Assembly: GCA_023974075.1 (NCBI GenBank)
Contig: CM043808.1
Coordinates: 19,776,204 to 19,840,203, forward strand
DNA length: 64,000 nt
Direction: 5' to 3'
From: Chaenocephalus aceratus
Lineage: Eukaryota; Chordata; Actinopteri; Perciformes; Channichthyidae
Below, piece after piece: positions 47,101 to 56,894 of the stretch. The notes beneath the pieces are model-generated. The model ran no database searches. It was not told the origin of the DNA and was given only the letters and a program-made list of their open reading frames with translations. Each line of letters begins with the position of its first letter. The first letter of the stretch is position 1. A program made the translations under genes and the position numbers.

Positions 47101-48864
47101 GAACAAATATTTGTTTCTCCGAATTGACGGGGAAAAATACAAAAGCATTGCACACAATTTAAACCAATCAATGTTGTGTAATTAACAAGGATAATCTGGT
47201 GTTTTTTAGTCGATGAGTAGTGCAGATATCACTGTAAAATCAATTGACAGTAAGAGGAATACTTACTTCCGGGTGTACAATCCTCCGTTATCCAATGGGA
47301 ATGGACGCTCACATTGCCTTTAAGGGCAGCCGGCATAAACGAATGCCGTGCTTCCATGAGCGTCAAATCCCGACGCAGATGGGAATACATTGCAATCAGT
47401 TGAAAGCTATTTGCGTCCCTTTATGACGCTGAAGGAGCCTAGGAGCGTCACAATTGGACACCACGGACACTGACCAAACGTCGCTATTGGACGCTTAGGG
47501 AGTGAGAGTGTGTTGTCCTGTACACAGCTCTCTGAAATGGCTATATACAGGACGGTCCTGCACAGAAGCCCTGAAATGGCTTTTTATGTAGTCTACAGAA
47601 ATATGGATATAATTGGTGTACAATTAACGTTTACAGCAGGATAAATTACAAAAATGTACAGCATACTACATACAATTCAAAAGACGGTTTCTCCGATTTC
47701 TAAAATAAAAATGCCGGCGTAGCCGATAAATGATTTGTGTTGCTTTCAATGCAAAATCACTACACGTCAACGAAATGTCGGCGTATTCTTTAAAAAAAAC
47801 CTTCAGTTTTAATAAAACCGAGTAGTCTTTAAAGTATGCAGTGATATCCGTTACAAGTAAAACATTGTGCATTGGAAAATATAAAGTAGAAAATGATTGA
47901 AACAACATAAAAAGATAAGCCAAAAAAAGACTGAAATCAGCATAAAAAGCTAAGCAATTGGCATGGAAAGAGATTTAATTGCCACAATTTTATATTGAGG
48001 GGAAACTCATTAAAAATAATGTTGTCGTGAGAATATTTATCTGTGAATCCTATCCCTACATTACCACCCGCGAAACTTGCTTAAGCATGCTATAATAGCC
48101 CGGTCTATATATAGTCATTTGACGTTAGCTGCAGGACGGTCCTGTATATAGCCATTTCAGATATCTTATCCACAGGACCGTCCTGTATATAGCCATTTCA
48201 GAGACCTTATATACAGGACCGTTCTGTATATAGCCATTTCAGGGCTTCTGTGCAGGACCGTCCTGTATATAGCCATTTCAGAGAGCTGTGTACAGGACGG
48301 TCCTGTATATAGCCATTTGGCGTTGTGTACAGGACCGTCCTGTATATAGCCTCGGCCAAAGTCTTCAGCCTGGATTTAAAAGTAGTCAGTTGCAGCGGAC
48401 CTAAAATTATTTTGTATCAGCGTTTGGTTGTTCTTAGCTCCAACCTGCTGCCCTCTGTTGTAGGCAGGGTGGCCATCCGTCAGGTTTTAGGTCGGACAGT
48501 CCGGTTTTCAATGTCCGTGCCCGTCTGTCGGCGCAGCCTTGAGCCGGACGCTCATATGTCCTCCTTTTGAGGTCATCCCTATTTTATACTTTTAGGGTAT
48601 AAAAAAAAAATAGACAATTATACAAGGAATACAAAAATAAGTTATGTGTAAGTATATACCCCCGTAAGACTTGTGGTCTTACAAATTATTGGCTGAATGC
48701 GATGTCAAATAAATATCTTGTATTTCATTGGTTAATACACGTAAACAATTAGCCATGTGCTTCTTGACGTCACGTTCACGGCAGGGCACTGTGGCACAGA
48801 GTGACGTTAGCGCTAGCCGACTAGCTCATGAGCCAACTCCACCTAGTAGGGTTAAACCGCAGAA

Positions 48865-49185
48865 ATGCCGAAACGAAAGACTTCATTTAATCCTGAATGG
48901 TCGAAAGAGCATGGATTCCTCACAAAAAGACGAAAGGACGACTTCCATGCTTTTTGCACGTTGTGTCGTTGCGATGTGGACGTAAGCAGCACAGGAAAAG
49001 GTGCTGTCGACAGACATGCTAACATAGATAAGCACAAAAGTAACGAATAACGATCAAAGCGCAGGTGCCTCTTCACTTTTATCGTTTTTCCGTGAAGCTT
49101 CATCGCCTCAAGAGGACAAAATCTCCGCTGCAGAACTTTGTAAAGTTTATCATGCCGTCAAGCATTACCAGGCAGCCATACAGGA
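48865..49185 (+). pseudogene. hAT transposase N-terminal region (BED/TTF-like zinc finger)
   Basis: From ATG 48865 the frame encodes MPKRKTSFNPEWSKEHGF, then FHAFCTLCRCDV and AVDRHANIDKHK. The spacing Cys-x2-Cys then His-x4-His fits the zinc finger found at the start of many fish hAT transposases. A TAA at 49048 follows. The next frame carries on with SSLLSFFREASSPQEDKISA and AELCKVYHAVKHYQ, the usual continuation, so a frameshift lies at about 49040-49052. A second frame change follows near 49175 (SVDCGIK in another frame). A foldback element then interrupts it. Confidence 0.75.
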
Positions 49186-49245
49186 GTGTAGACTGTGGAA
49201 TAAAATAGGATCGCACAATCTACAACGACTCATCAATAGCAAAAG

Positions 49246-50434
49246 TATGGAAGCCCATTTCCGCCACTTGAAAAAAATAAAATCCCCATGAAAAGTCATA
49301 ATTATGAGATAAAAAAGTCGAAATAATGAGATAAAAAGTCATAATTATGAGATAAGAAAGTCGAAATTATGAGATAAAAAGTCATAATTATGAGATAAAA
49401 AGTCATAATAATGAGATAATAAAGTCGAAATAATGAGATAAAAAGTCATAATTATGAGATAAAAAGTCATAATAATGAGATAAAAAGTCATAATTATGAG
49501 ATAAAAAGTCGAAATAATGAGATAAAAAGACATAATTATGAGATAAAAAGTCATAATAATGAGATAAAAAGTCATAATTATGAGATAAGAAGTGCGCATG
49601 CGCTGCAGTGGCGCTGTCTTCAAAGGTCCCTTCATCACCTTGCTGCTCTCCACCATGCAAACGGCATCTAGTCCTAAATAAGGTAACTATTACAGGTGAC
49701 TTTTGTAAATGTTAGATGTTACATATAGCCTATATTGCAGCTACACTACAACAATGCAGTTTATAGCTTTGACATTACCTGTTATGAATATAATATATAT
49801 AATATATATGCCTATAGTTTTGTGGTAACGTTCACGGGTTAGAGTTAGAGCAACTCACAGCAGCAGTATGCCTACACTATTGTCATTAGTGGCGTGAACG
49901 TTACCACAAAACTATAGACATATATATTATAGTTCATAACAGGTAATGTCAAAGCTATGAACTGCATTGTTGTAGTTTAGCTGCAATATAGGCTATATGT
50001 AACATCTAACATTTACAAAAGTCACCTGTAATAGTTACCTTATTTAGGACTAGATAGATGCTGTTTGCATGGTGGAAAGCAGCAAGGTGATGAAGGGACC
50101 TTTAAAGACAGCGCCACTGCAGCGCATGCGCACTTCTTATCTCATAATTATGACTTTTTATCTCATTATTTCGACTTTCTTATCCCATAATTATGACTTT
50201 CTATCTCATTATTTCGACTTCTTATCTCATAATTATGACTTTTTATCTCATTATGACTTTTTATCTCATTATTTCGACTTTCTTATCTCATAATTATGAC
50301 TTTTTATCTCATAATTATGACTTTTTATCTCATTATTATGACTTTTTATCTCATAATGTCGACTTTTTTATCTCATAATTATGACTTTTCATGGGGATTT
50401 TATTTTTTTCAAGTGGCGGAAATGGGCTTCCATA
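49246..50434. mobile_element. Foldback element, 1189-bp near-perfect palindrome
   Basis: The left end TATGGAAGCCCATTTCCGCC is repeated inverted at the right end. The arms are about 570 bases each, with the centre near 49845. Each arm contains TTGAAAAAAATAAAATCCCC, then ten or more tandem units of about 21-22 bases (GAGATAAAAAGTCATAATTA), then a unique segment. The flanks are AAAAG on the left and AAAAAG on the right, at best a weak duplication. Proteins readable on either strand of the tandem array (Ile/Ser/His-rich) are artefacts of the repeat. No transposase. Confidence 0.93.
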
Positions 50435-50540
50435 AAAAAGAGATATGTTATCTATCAAAACCCAGTTAGATTAACATTCATTGGATTGCACACTGTTTGT
50501 TTGGATATGTCGCAAATTAACATTTTAATTAGCACTTAAT

Positions 50541-51739
50541 TGAAGAAACACACTCCTCAATGTCAGTCTTGGTACTTTATTGACAAAGATGACGACACCC
50601 TGAAACAGAGCAATGCCGCAGGATAAGCTTGTAAGTATTACATACATGCATATCATGACCAATACACATATATTAAATTACATATATGTGACATGCTCCA
50701 TCGAAATCAGTCGCATTGACCCGAAGACACATTTTGAGTTGTATACACTGTTGGAAAGAGGATATTCCTAGCTTTCTAATGATATCAGGATTGTTTTTGT
50801 ACTCCAAATATTAAGCGAAATATGTCACATTATATAATGACTGTCACCGAGTCCTCATTTTGAGAAAAAGGCCTTTAAAGTTTCCTCTTCTCTGGAATCC
50901 ATCGATCTGATTGATTATTAGTGGAGCCATGATCAAAATACTACGGAGGGAAGATATTTTCGTTTGGAGGGGAAGCTCGCGAGTGTGTGTGTATACGTGT
51001 GTGTGTGTGTATTTTTGCGTTTGTGTGTGTTGTGTTTGTTTCCCGGGGAAAACCCTCACGAGAAACACCGGCTGTTGTTATGCCTGCTGTGGCGTTAAAT
51101 TACTCCGTTCTCCGCTTGTAATTATGCCGTTACAAGCTTCAAAGTTATATTTATCATCTGAATTTGCCGAAACAAGTTTAATATTCTGAAAGCCAAGACT
51201 CTGTTTAATTTAAATCAGATGAAAACAAACTGTAACGGACCCTGCCGTGTTATCTATGATTACTCTACTCTTACGTTCATAATTTCAGCCGGAGGGAGGG
51301 GGGCGGCGCTGCTGGAACAGCAGATTGCGAGTGAGAGGTGCCTGTCTTCGTCCCTTTACGAGCTTTAAAAATGTACTTATCGTGTGATTTTGGAAATAAA
51401 AGTTTCATATTCTGAAAGCCAAGACTTGGTTTGTTTAAAATCAAACAAAACACCCGAACCCTGAAAAAATAGTTTTTTACGTAAATCCACGTTTATTCTG
51501 AAATGAGCCGTTGCGACTTCCGACTGATTTCGATAGAGCGGGTCACATATTAAAGACACACTAAACAGTAGTGGAAACAGTCTTACATGAGTGAGTGGAT
51601 GAACGTCTCAACTCGAGGCGGAGTGAATGAACAACATGTGAACTAAAATGGCCGCTAAGCACTACCGGGTCAAAGCACGGCATATCTGGGCAGCGACAGC
51701 AGTGACGCTGCCCTCTTGTGGCCGGCGATAAACTCTTCA
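50541..51739 (-). mobile_element. Gypsy element 3' LTR, interrupted
   Basis: TGAAGAAACACACTCCTCAA begins and ACTCTTCA ends the LTR, identical in layout to the intact copy at 56554-56889. The 859-bp insertion 50688-51546 splits it; without that and its 4-bp duplication the LTR is 336 bases. TTAAT (50536-50540) matches TTAAT at 56890-56894. On the minus strand the LTR is preceded by a polypurine tract (GGTCTGGGGGGGA, plus 51740-51752). Confidence 0.93.
50688..51546. mobile_element. 859-bp TIR element inside the LTR, ATAT duplication
   Basis: The other LTR provides the empty site, so the borders are exact. The ends are inverted: GTGACATGCTCCATCGAAAT left and GTGACCCGCTCTATCGAAAT right reversed. 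ATAT is duplicated at 50684-50687 and 51547-51550. It contains a degenerate (TG)n at 50988-51040 and two related internal segments (ATTCTGAAAGCCAAGACT at about 51182 and 51410). There is no coding. The superfamily is undetermined; the duplication could also be read as TA within ATAT. Confidence 0.9.
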
Positions 51740-51758
51740 TCCCCCCCAGACCGGAAAG

Positions 51759-52388
51759 CTATGGGACGGAATAGGTTAACGGTCTAAATCCAGCTGCCGG
51801 ACTCGGGCTCGTAACGTGCAGGCGGCCCGGCCGAGTAGGCTGGGGCAGCATCGGCGGCGACTGCGGCACCGGTGCGCCCAGGAAGGCACCCGTAGGAACG
51901 GTGAGGTCAGAGGAAGGGGAAGCGCCCATAGCCGAGTCGCGGGGTCCAACAGCCGGCCGCTGAGCGATCCCCTGGGGCGTCGCCCAGCCCGGGTGGATAG
52001 GTGGGGGCTGATGGTCCAGAGCAGCGGGCGGCGGCAAGTGCGCAGCCGGCTGCTCACGGGCGCAGGGTGTGGCCGGCGTATAGGCACGGAGGAAGCGCCG
52101 GTTGCGCAGTGTCAAACGTCCCGAACCGTCAACCCTGATCCGATACTGGTCGTGGCCCGGCGACTCCACCACGATCCCTGACCTGTCCCATTTATGGGGG
52201 CTCGGGCCTTGCTGGTTCTGGAGGAATACCCTTTCGCCGAGTGCCAATGGGCGGAGCGGTCTTGAGTGAGTCCCCAGAGACTCGGTGGTACGGGACATAC
52301 GGGTCCGAAGGGCGTCCTCCTTCGCCGCCCATGCCTCGCGCCATAGCAGGCGGATGTGCGGGTTCGAGAACTTCTCGAGGCGGTTCAC
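51759..52388 (-). pseudogene. Gypsy integrase C-terminal domain, frame-separated
   Basis: The minus-strand frame continues the integrase after the break at 52385-52420. NRLEKFSNPHIRLLWREAW leads to a C-terminal domain with LALGERVFLQNQQGPSPHKW and GIVVESPGHDQYRIRVDGSG, a chromodomain-like/GPY-region beta fold typical after Gypsy integrase cores. A proline-rich tail and stop lie 20 bases from the 3' LTR polypurine tract. It is expressed only if the upstream frame is in register, which here it is not. Confidence 0.85.
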
Positions 52389-53182
52389 GAAGGAGAGCGA
52401 GCCACGAAGGAGAGCGAGCCACGAAGGGGGCGGCCGAAGATGATCTGCGCTGGCGAGAGGTTGCAGTCGGGGTCAGGCGTGTTTCGCAGCTGCAGCATAG
52501 CACGCAGGAAGCGGTCCTGATCAAGGCCGCCCGACGGGCCGGTGTTGGACATAAGGAGGCGCTTAGCAGTCTTAACCGCAACTTCTGCCCTCCCATTCGA
52601 CTGCGGGAAGCTAACGGACGACACACGGTGTTTGACGTGCCATAAGCGGAGGAAATCCTCAGTGTGGCTCGCCTTGAATTCCGGACCACCGTCGCTCGAG
52701 AGCTCCTCCGGTACGCCGAAGGTGGCGAAGAATGAACGGAGGTGTTGGACCAGGCCAGCTGAGCCCGCCAGGGCAGTACCCGCCGTAGAGCTCAGGACCT
52801 CTACCCAGCCCGAGAGACGGTCCCCGACAACTAGGTAGTGGCGGCCCCCATAGTCGAAGAAGTCAGCAAACACCGCCTCGAATGGCGTGGACGGGGGTGA
52901 GGATGGCAGGGGGGGTGTAGCCGCCTGTGACGGAGCATTGCGGTTGCAGTCTGCACATCGGTCCCTGGTGGCCTGAATGTCCCCGGACATCCCGGGCCAG
53001 TAAACTATGGCTCGGGCATGCTGCCCCATCGCTGAGGTTCCCTGGTGGGCGGCATGGAGATGCTGAAGGACTCTCCCACGGAGGGATGGGGGGGACCACG
53101 ACGCGGTCCCGATAGAGCAGGACGCCGTCCTGTGCGTAGATGGACTCACAGACCGCTGACAGACTCGCCAGGGCAGGGTCAT
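52385..53182 (-). pseudogene. Gypsy integrase zinc finger and catalytic core
   Basis: Integrase of a Ty3/Gypsy retrotransposon. The frame carries an HHCC zinc finger (His 41/46 region to Cys76-x2-Cys79), then the DDE core with Asp107 in VFADFFDY, Asp164 in SSDGGPEF and Glu200 in NGRAEVAV, a 35-residue gap as expected. Its 5' junction to the polyprotein is broken at a run of C near 53085-53095, where one frame stops making sense and this one starts. Its 3' junction is broken by a 17-bp tandem duplication (GAGAGCGAGCCACGAAG, about 52387-52420). Confidence 0.9.
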
Positions 53183-56100
53183 TTACGTCAATCCCACCCT
53201 CCTGCTCGATGAGTTGGAGGAGGTGGCCGAGGCATCCGTCAGCTGCTGTCTCCCGTGCGAGGAGGGGCCAAGAGACGGCTCCGAGCTCCCGTGCGTCGTC
53301 GCAGATGGAGGCCATGAGTGCTGACTCCACGGCGTCAGGCCCGCTCGGCAGCCCCAATGAGAGGCCGTTCGCTGAGCCCGAGGGGGAAGGATGCCTCGAC
53401 GTGGCATCAGCGGCATAGTTGCTCTTACCAGGCAGATGCACAATGTCAAAGCGCCATGGGAGGGTGCGCTGCTTGAGTCTAAACAGACGCGACTTTGTGA
53501 TCTCATCCAGCGTACGGTCGCCAAAGATCTTCACCAACGGCTTATGGTCGGTGACCACGACGAGGTTGTCGGACCCCTGCGTGAAGTACCGCGTCTGTTC
53601 CAGACCCCAGGCCACAGCTAGGGCCTCTCCCTCGACGGCCGCATAGCGCTGCTCCGCAGGGGACAGGAAATGCGAGCCCGCGAGGGTGATCCTCCATCCA
53701 CCTGGACAGCAGTCCGGTATGCCCGAGGCACAGTGACAATGTTGCTGGAGCAGGAAGTAGCCAATGCCACGCATGGACCAGTCAGGGCGGAGGCAGGTAC
53801 GCTTCTGCATGTCGTAGATCTCCACGCCCTCACGGATGGCCTCCATTATGGCTTGCTTGGACGCCTGGAAGGCCTCCTCCAAAACGGGGGACCATAGGAA
53901 CACACAGCGTGGGCTGAGGAACAGCTTAAATGGAGCCATCGTGTCACGCAACTGGGCGTAGTTGGCCACCTGGTTGACAAGGCCGAACCAACTCCTGATG
54001 TCCGTCGTGGAGCTAGGGGTGGGGAAGTCCCGGATGGCGTCCAAGTATTTCGGGAGCGGTTCGATGGTAGATTCCGACACCCTGAAGCCAGCAAAATCGA
54101 TGCACCTCTCCGCGAACTGAAACTTGTCTGAGTTCAACACGATTCCTGACCGGCCGACACGCGTCAGGAAGTCGATGGTCCTCCACCAGTGTTGCTCCAG
54201 GTCGGTGTTATAGTGGATGGTATCATCCACGCAACGTTCCTTGCGTTCATAGTCCGAGAGGACGGCATCAAACCGACGGTTGTAGCCATCCCCTGATGAC
54301 AGGAAACCCTGTGGTGCCCTGGTGTAGTGCCAACGGCCGAAGGGTGTGATGAAGGTAGTGAGGTGGCGATCCGACTCACGCAGGGGGACACTGTGGTAGC
54401 CGTTCCAGGCGTCCGTGACGGTCTTCCAGGTGCCCTTAGGGACGCGGCGTGCAAGGTGGAACGGGGACTCAGTGGCGAAGGTCTCACGTTGGCAGAACTT
54501 GTTAAGGGGAGAGAGGTCCACGGTCCTGCGTGGGGAGCCGTCGTGCTTCCGAGTGACTACCATACGATGGCACCACGTCACAGGCTCACCGTATGGCACA
54601 CGTTCAATGACCCCAAGGGCTTCGTCCCGCAGTAGGTCATCGTGGACCCTCCGCTGCCAGTGTAGAGGCACTGTAGCCGCGGTGTGACATGCCCTAGGCG
54701 TAGCTGCGGGGTCCACGTGCATCTCGATAGGTGGCCCCTCCATGCATGGTAGTGCTCGATGGGGGCAAGTATTGAACGTTGACGAGGCATATCTCCCGAG
54801 TAGCCAATCTTTCATCCTGTTATTGTTCTCTGGCTTACAAGGGAACGGCAGTGCTACGGGGCGCGCCGGGGGGACCGTGCGCTGAGGACATGTGCACTGG
54901 GCGTCGCGGGGGTCACCTGGCCCCACACAGCCGCCGTTGGCTGACCTCGTCGCATTGACGGACAAGGGCTGGTCTGGCGTGTCAGCCGTGTCAGGGCTAC
55001 GCCTTTCCTTGTGCCCCCCTGCAACGTCGTCCGATGGGAAGTTCGCGGGCAATAGGCCGAGGTTGAGCAACGACTCGTAGGAGAGGTACATGGCCCGGAC
55101 CGAGCTGCTCACATATACCATGGAACGGCAGGATGTGACACGCCCCCCACTGCAGGTTGTCGAGAGCCTAGCGAAGAACGCCCCCTCGATGGATATAGGG
55201 GAGCGGTTGGCGGCTGACAGGCTGAGGCTGACGGGTCGCAGGTCGTCCCGCGAGAAACCGCAGGCCAGGAACTCCTCCAGCGACCAAAGGTCCGACTGCG
55301 CGCCAGTGTCTGCGACGGCGGATATCCGAGCTCCGTCGGCCGAGCCCCGGTTGCCGGTGCCATCCCTCAGCCCGACTGGCATGTCCATCGAGATGGTGAT
55401 TAATGCTCGGGGGTGGTCTCTCAGCCTGGCCCGTCTCCATTCGCCCTTGGAGAAGATGTGGTGCTCGAGTCTGATAGGTGCTTGTCTGTTGACACATCCG
55501 TGCGACGTCGGGGCGCGGCGTCGGCGATGGCTCCCCTGACGTCGGCCAGGGCGGGCCCCAGCTTGCACCGATGAGACCTGGGAGACCGGTTCCGACCCCA
55601 TGGCGGCCTGTTGACTGTCGGACGACGGCTGTTGACGCCTCTGTCGTCGGCGGGCCCTATAGCAGCCGATGCACACCTGGTGAGGCTTAGGATTCCACCC
55701 GCGAGGCCCCTCCGTGAAGACTTTAAAGACGCTCTTACATTCCGGGCACGAGGCACGTTTAGCCCCGTCCGCAGGGCTCGGGGCGGGGCTCGTCTGTGGA
55801 GTCGTCTTCAGGCGCCGGAATGACGACATGGCTGATAGGGAGGACGACGGGAGAGTGTTACGGGCCATCTCTCTGTTCTCGACGAGTGCAATTACGTTAT
55901 TAACTGGCTTAACCAGGACGTCAGGTGTCCCCAGCGTCTCGCGGCGTATGTCCGAGTCATAAATGCCATTGAGCAGAACATCACGGATGATGTGGTCGGT
56001 ATAGTCCACGTCCTTACCACACTCGCATACCGCATTATATGCACATGTCTCTGCTTTACCCCGCACTCTGGCAGCGAATGCACGGAATGTCTCATCGCGT

Positions 56101-56543
56101 TCCTGGCGGAGCTGAAGTAGCTCGGTGCGCAGGACGCATGTAGCGACTGGGATGACAGCTAGGGAACGCATGACGGTGATTAGGTCTGGCAAGGGTCCGG
56201 AAGCGGCGTCGGGAGCGGCTTTCAACAGGCTGTCTCCAAGTACAGGTCCAGCGCACTGAAACAGCTGGAAGGGGGCCTGGGCATCCCCTATGCCTGAGCC
56301 GGCGCGGAATACGTCCCATCGGCGGATGAACACGTTCCATTCCTCTATCGACACGCCCACATCAACTTTGGGCCGATCGAGTCTCGGGCCGTGAGGGGCT
56401 GGGGCCTGGGCTGGCGCGGCCATGACAGGCGCTGCGTGCTGGTGGCTAAATCCATGAATCGTCAATATAGCAATGACGAGTGCTTCAGACAAGTCTTGGG
56501 ATTCGAACTCGCAGCCGGGGACAGGGCATCCAACAATGACCAT
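52863..56543 (-). CDS. Gypsy Gag-protease-RT-RNase H polyprotein
   Basis: A single minus-strand frame of about 1226 codons from ATG 56543, 11 bases inside the 5' LTR border. I chose this start because the upstream part of the frame lies in the LTR. Numbering the open frame from 56675 (residue 1), it shows: C2H2 finger (C50, C55, H74, H78), Gag-like region, a Cys4 finger (C310, C313, C335, C338), aspartic protease DTGAQS at 456, RT about 680-860 with Asp755 (TDAWNGYHSVPL) and CVDD at 815-818, RNase H about 955-1092 with Asp965, Glu1017 and Asp1043 (VVVTDHKPL). The frame then runs into the integrase linker and loses sense after about residue 1180, at the C-run frameshift. Gag and Pol are in one frame. 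Confidence 0.92.
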   Translation of the reverse strand: MVIVGCPVPGCEFESQDLSEALVIAILTIHGFSHQHAAPVMAAPAQAPAPHGPRLDRPKVDVGVSIEEWNVFIRRWDVFRAGSGIGDAQAPFQLFQCAGPVLGDSLLKAAPDAASGPLPDLITVMRSLAVIPVATCVLRTELLQLRQERDETFRAFAARVRGKAETCAYNAVCECGKDVDYTDHIIRDVLLNGIYDSDIRRETLGTPDVLVKPVNNVIALVENREMARNTLPSSSLSAMSSFRRLKTTPQTSPAPSPADGAKRASCPECKSVFKVFTEGPRGWNPKPHQVCIGCYRARRRQRRQQPSSDSQQAAMGSEPVSQVSSVQAGARPGRRQGSHRRRRAPTSHGCVNRQAPIRLEHHIFSKGEWRRARLRDHPRALITISMDMPVGLRDGTGNRGSADGARISAVADTGAQSDLWSLEEFLACGFSRDDLRPVSLSLSAANRSPISIEGAFFARLSTTCSGGRVTSCRSMVYVSSSVRAMYLSYESLLNLGLLPANFPSDDVAGGHKERRSPDTADTPDQPLSVNATRSANGGCVGPGDPRDAQCTCPQRTVPPARPVALPFPCKPENNNRMKDWLLGRYASSTFNTCPHRALPCMEGPPIEMHVDPAATPRACHTAATVPLHWQRRVHDDLLRDEALGVIERVPYGEPVTWCHRMVVTRKHDGSPRRTVDLSPLNKFCQRETFATESPFHLARRVPKGTWKTVTDAWNGYHSVPLRESDRHLTTFITPFGRWHYTRAPQGFLSSGDGYNRRFDAVLSDYERKERCVDDTIHYNTDLEQHWWRTIDFLTRVGRSGIVLNSDKFQFAERCIDFAGFRVSESTIEPLPKYLDAIRDFPTPSSTTDIRSWFGLVNQVANYAQLRDTMAPFKLFLSPRCVFLWSPVLEEAFQASKQAIMEAIREGVEIYDMQKRTCLRPDWSMRGIGYFLLQQHCHCASGIPDCCPGGWRITLAGSHFLSPAEQRYAAVEGEALAVAWGLEQTRYFTQGSDNLVVVTDHKPLVKIFGDRTLDEITKSRLFRLKQRTLPWRFDIVHLPGKSNYAADATSRHPSPSGSANGLSLGLPSGPDAVESALMASICDDARELGAVSWPLLARETAADGCLGHLLQLIEQEGGIDVNDPALASLSAVCESIYAQDGVLLYRDRVVVPPIPPWESPSASPCRPPGNLSDGAACPSHSLLARDVRGHSGHQGPMCRLQPQCSVTGGYTPPAILTPVHAIRGGVC

Positions 56544-56553
56544 GGTGTCGTCA

Positions 56554-56889
56554 TGAAGAAACACACTCCTCAATGTCAGTCTTGGTACTTTATTGACAAA
56601 GATGACGACACCCTGAAACAGAGCAATGCCGCAGGATAAGCTTGTAAGTATTACATACATGCATATCATGACCAATACACATATATTAAATTACATATAT
56701 TAAAGACACACTAAACAGTAGTGGAAACAGTCTTACATGAGTGAGTGGATGAACGTCTCAACTCGAGGCGGAGTGAATGAACAACATGTGAACTAAAATG
56801 GCCGCTAAGCACTACCGGGTCAAAGCACGGCATATCTGGGCAGCGACAGCAGTGACGCTGCCCTCTTGTGGCCGGCGATAAACTCTTCA
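56554..56889 (-). mobile_element. Gypsy element 5' LTR, 336 bp, intact
   Basis: TGAAGA...TCTTCA termini, near-identical to the interrupted 3' LTR, flanked by TTAAT. Immediately inside, the sequence on the minus strand is TGACGACACCATGG, which lacks the usual TGG start of a tRNA primer-binding site and overlaps the Gag start codon. Confidence 0.95.
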
Positions 56890-56894
56890 TTAAT

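Larger units (their letters stand above)
46094..47514. mobile_element. Nested 1.4-kb long-TIR element with 9-bp duplication
   Basis: GTCCTGTAC flanks both sides (46085-46093, 47515-47523), placing the insertion inside one of the palindromes of the outer element. The ends start AACACACTCTCACTCCCTAA, and the inverted arms are about 215 bases long (left arm split by a MITE). Long inverted termini plus a 9-bp duplication fit Mutator-like elements. No transposase is seen. A second inverted pair lies inside at 46615-47100. Confidence 0.9.
45985..48357. mobile_element. 2.4-kb element with 9-bp duplication and repeated palindromes
   Basis: AAAGTCTTC flanks both sides (45976-45984, 48358-48366). The termini are inverted: GGGAGTGGCTATATACAGGA left, GGCCGAGGCTATATACAGGA right reversed. 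Both ends are built from tandem units of about 37-43 bases, each holding a palindrome ACAGGAC(G/C)GTCCTGT. I count three on the left and about seven on the right (47535-47560, 48125-48350). The 9-bp duplication points to a Mutator-like or similar DNA transposon, but no transposase is visible. The unique middle (47584-48120) has no recognised coding. Confidence 0.88.
45696..48464 (+). mobile_element. L2-like LINE 3' repeat, host of the nested insertions
   Basis: 45696-45984 (GCAAGTTTATTTATATAGCA, then CAAGGCAATTCAAAGTGCTT) is a common fish L2-like repeat. It resumes at 48358 with AAAGTCTTCAGCCTGGATTT and runs to 48464, where a hAT element interrupts it again. The repeat may continue at 58663. 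A 66-base tandem duplication lies at about 45825-45957 (unit containing CATGGATAAAAGTTACAGTG). Confidence 0.7.

Noticed and set aside
49345..50378. Repetitive open frames rich in Tyr, Leu, Ile, Ser and His on both strands
   Set aside because: They are translations of the AT-rich 21-22-bp tandem array of the foldback element, mirrored on both strands. No start context, no domain.
52192..55539. Long plus-strand and third-frame open frames over the Gypsy region
   Set aside because: High GC in the retrotransposon suppresses stops in all frames. Only the minus frames carry protease, RT, RNase H and integrase motifs.
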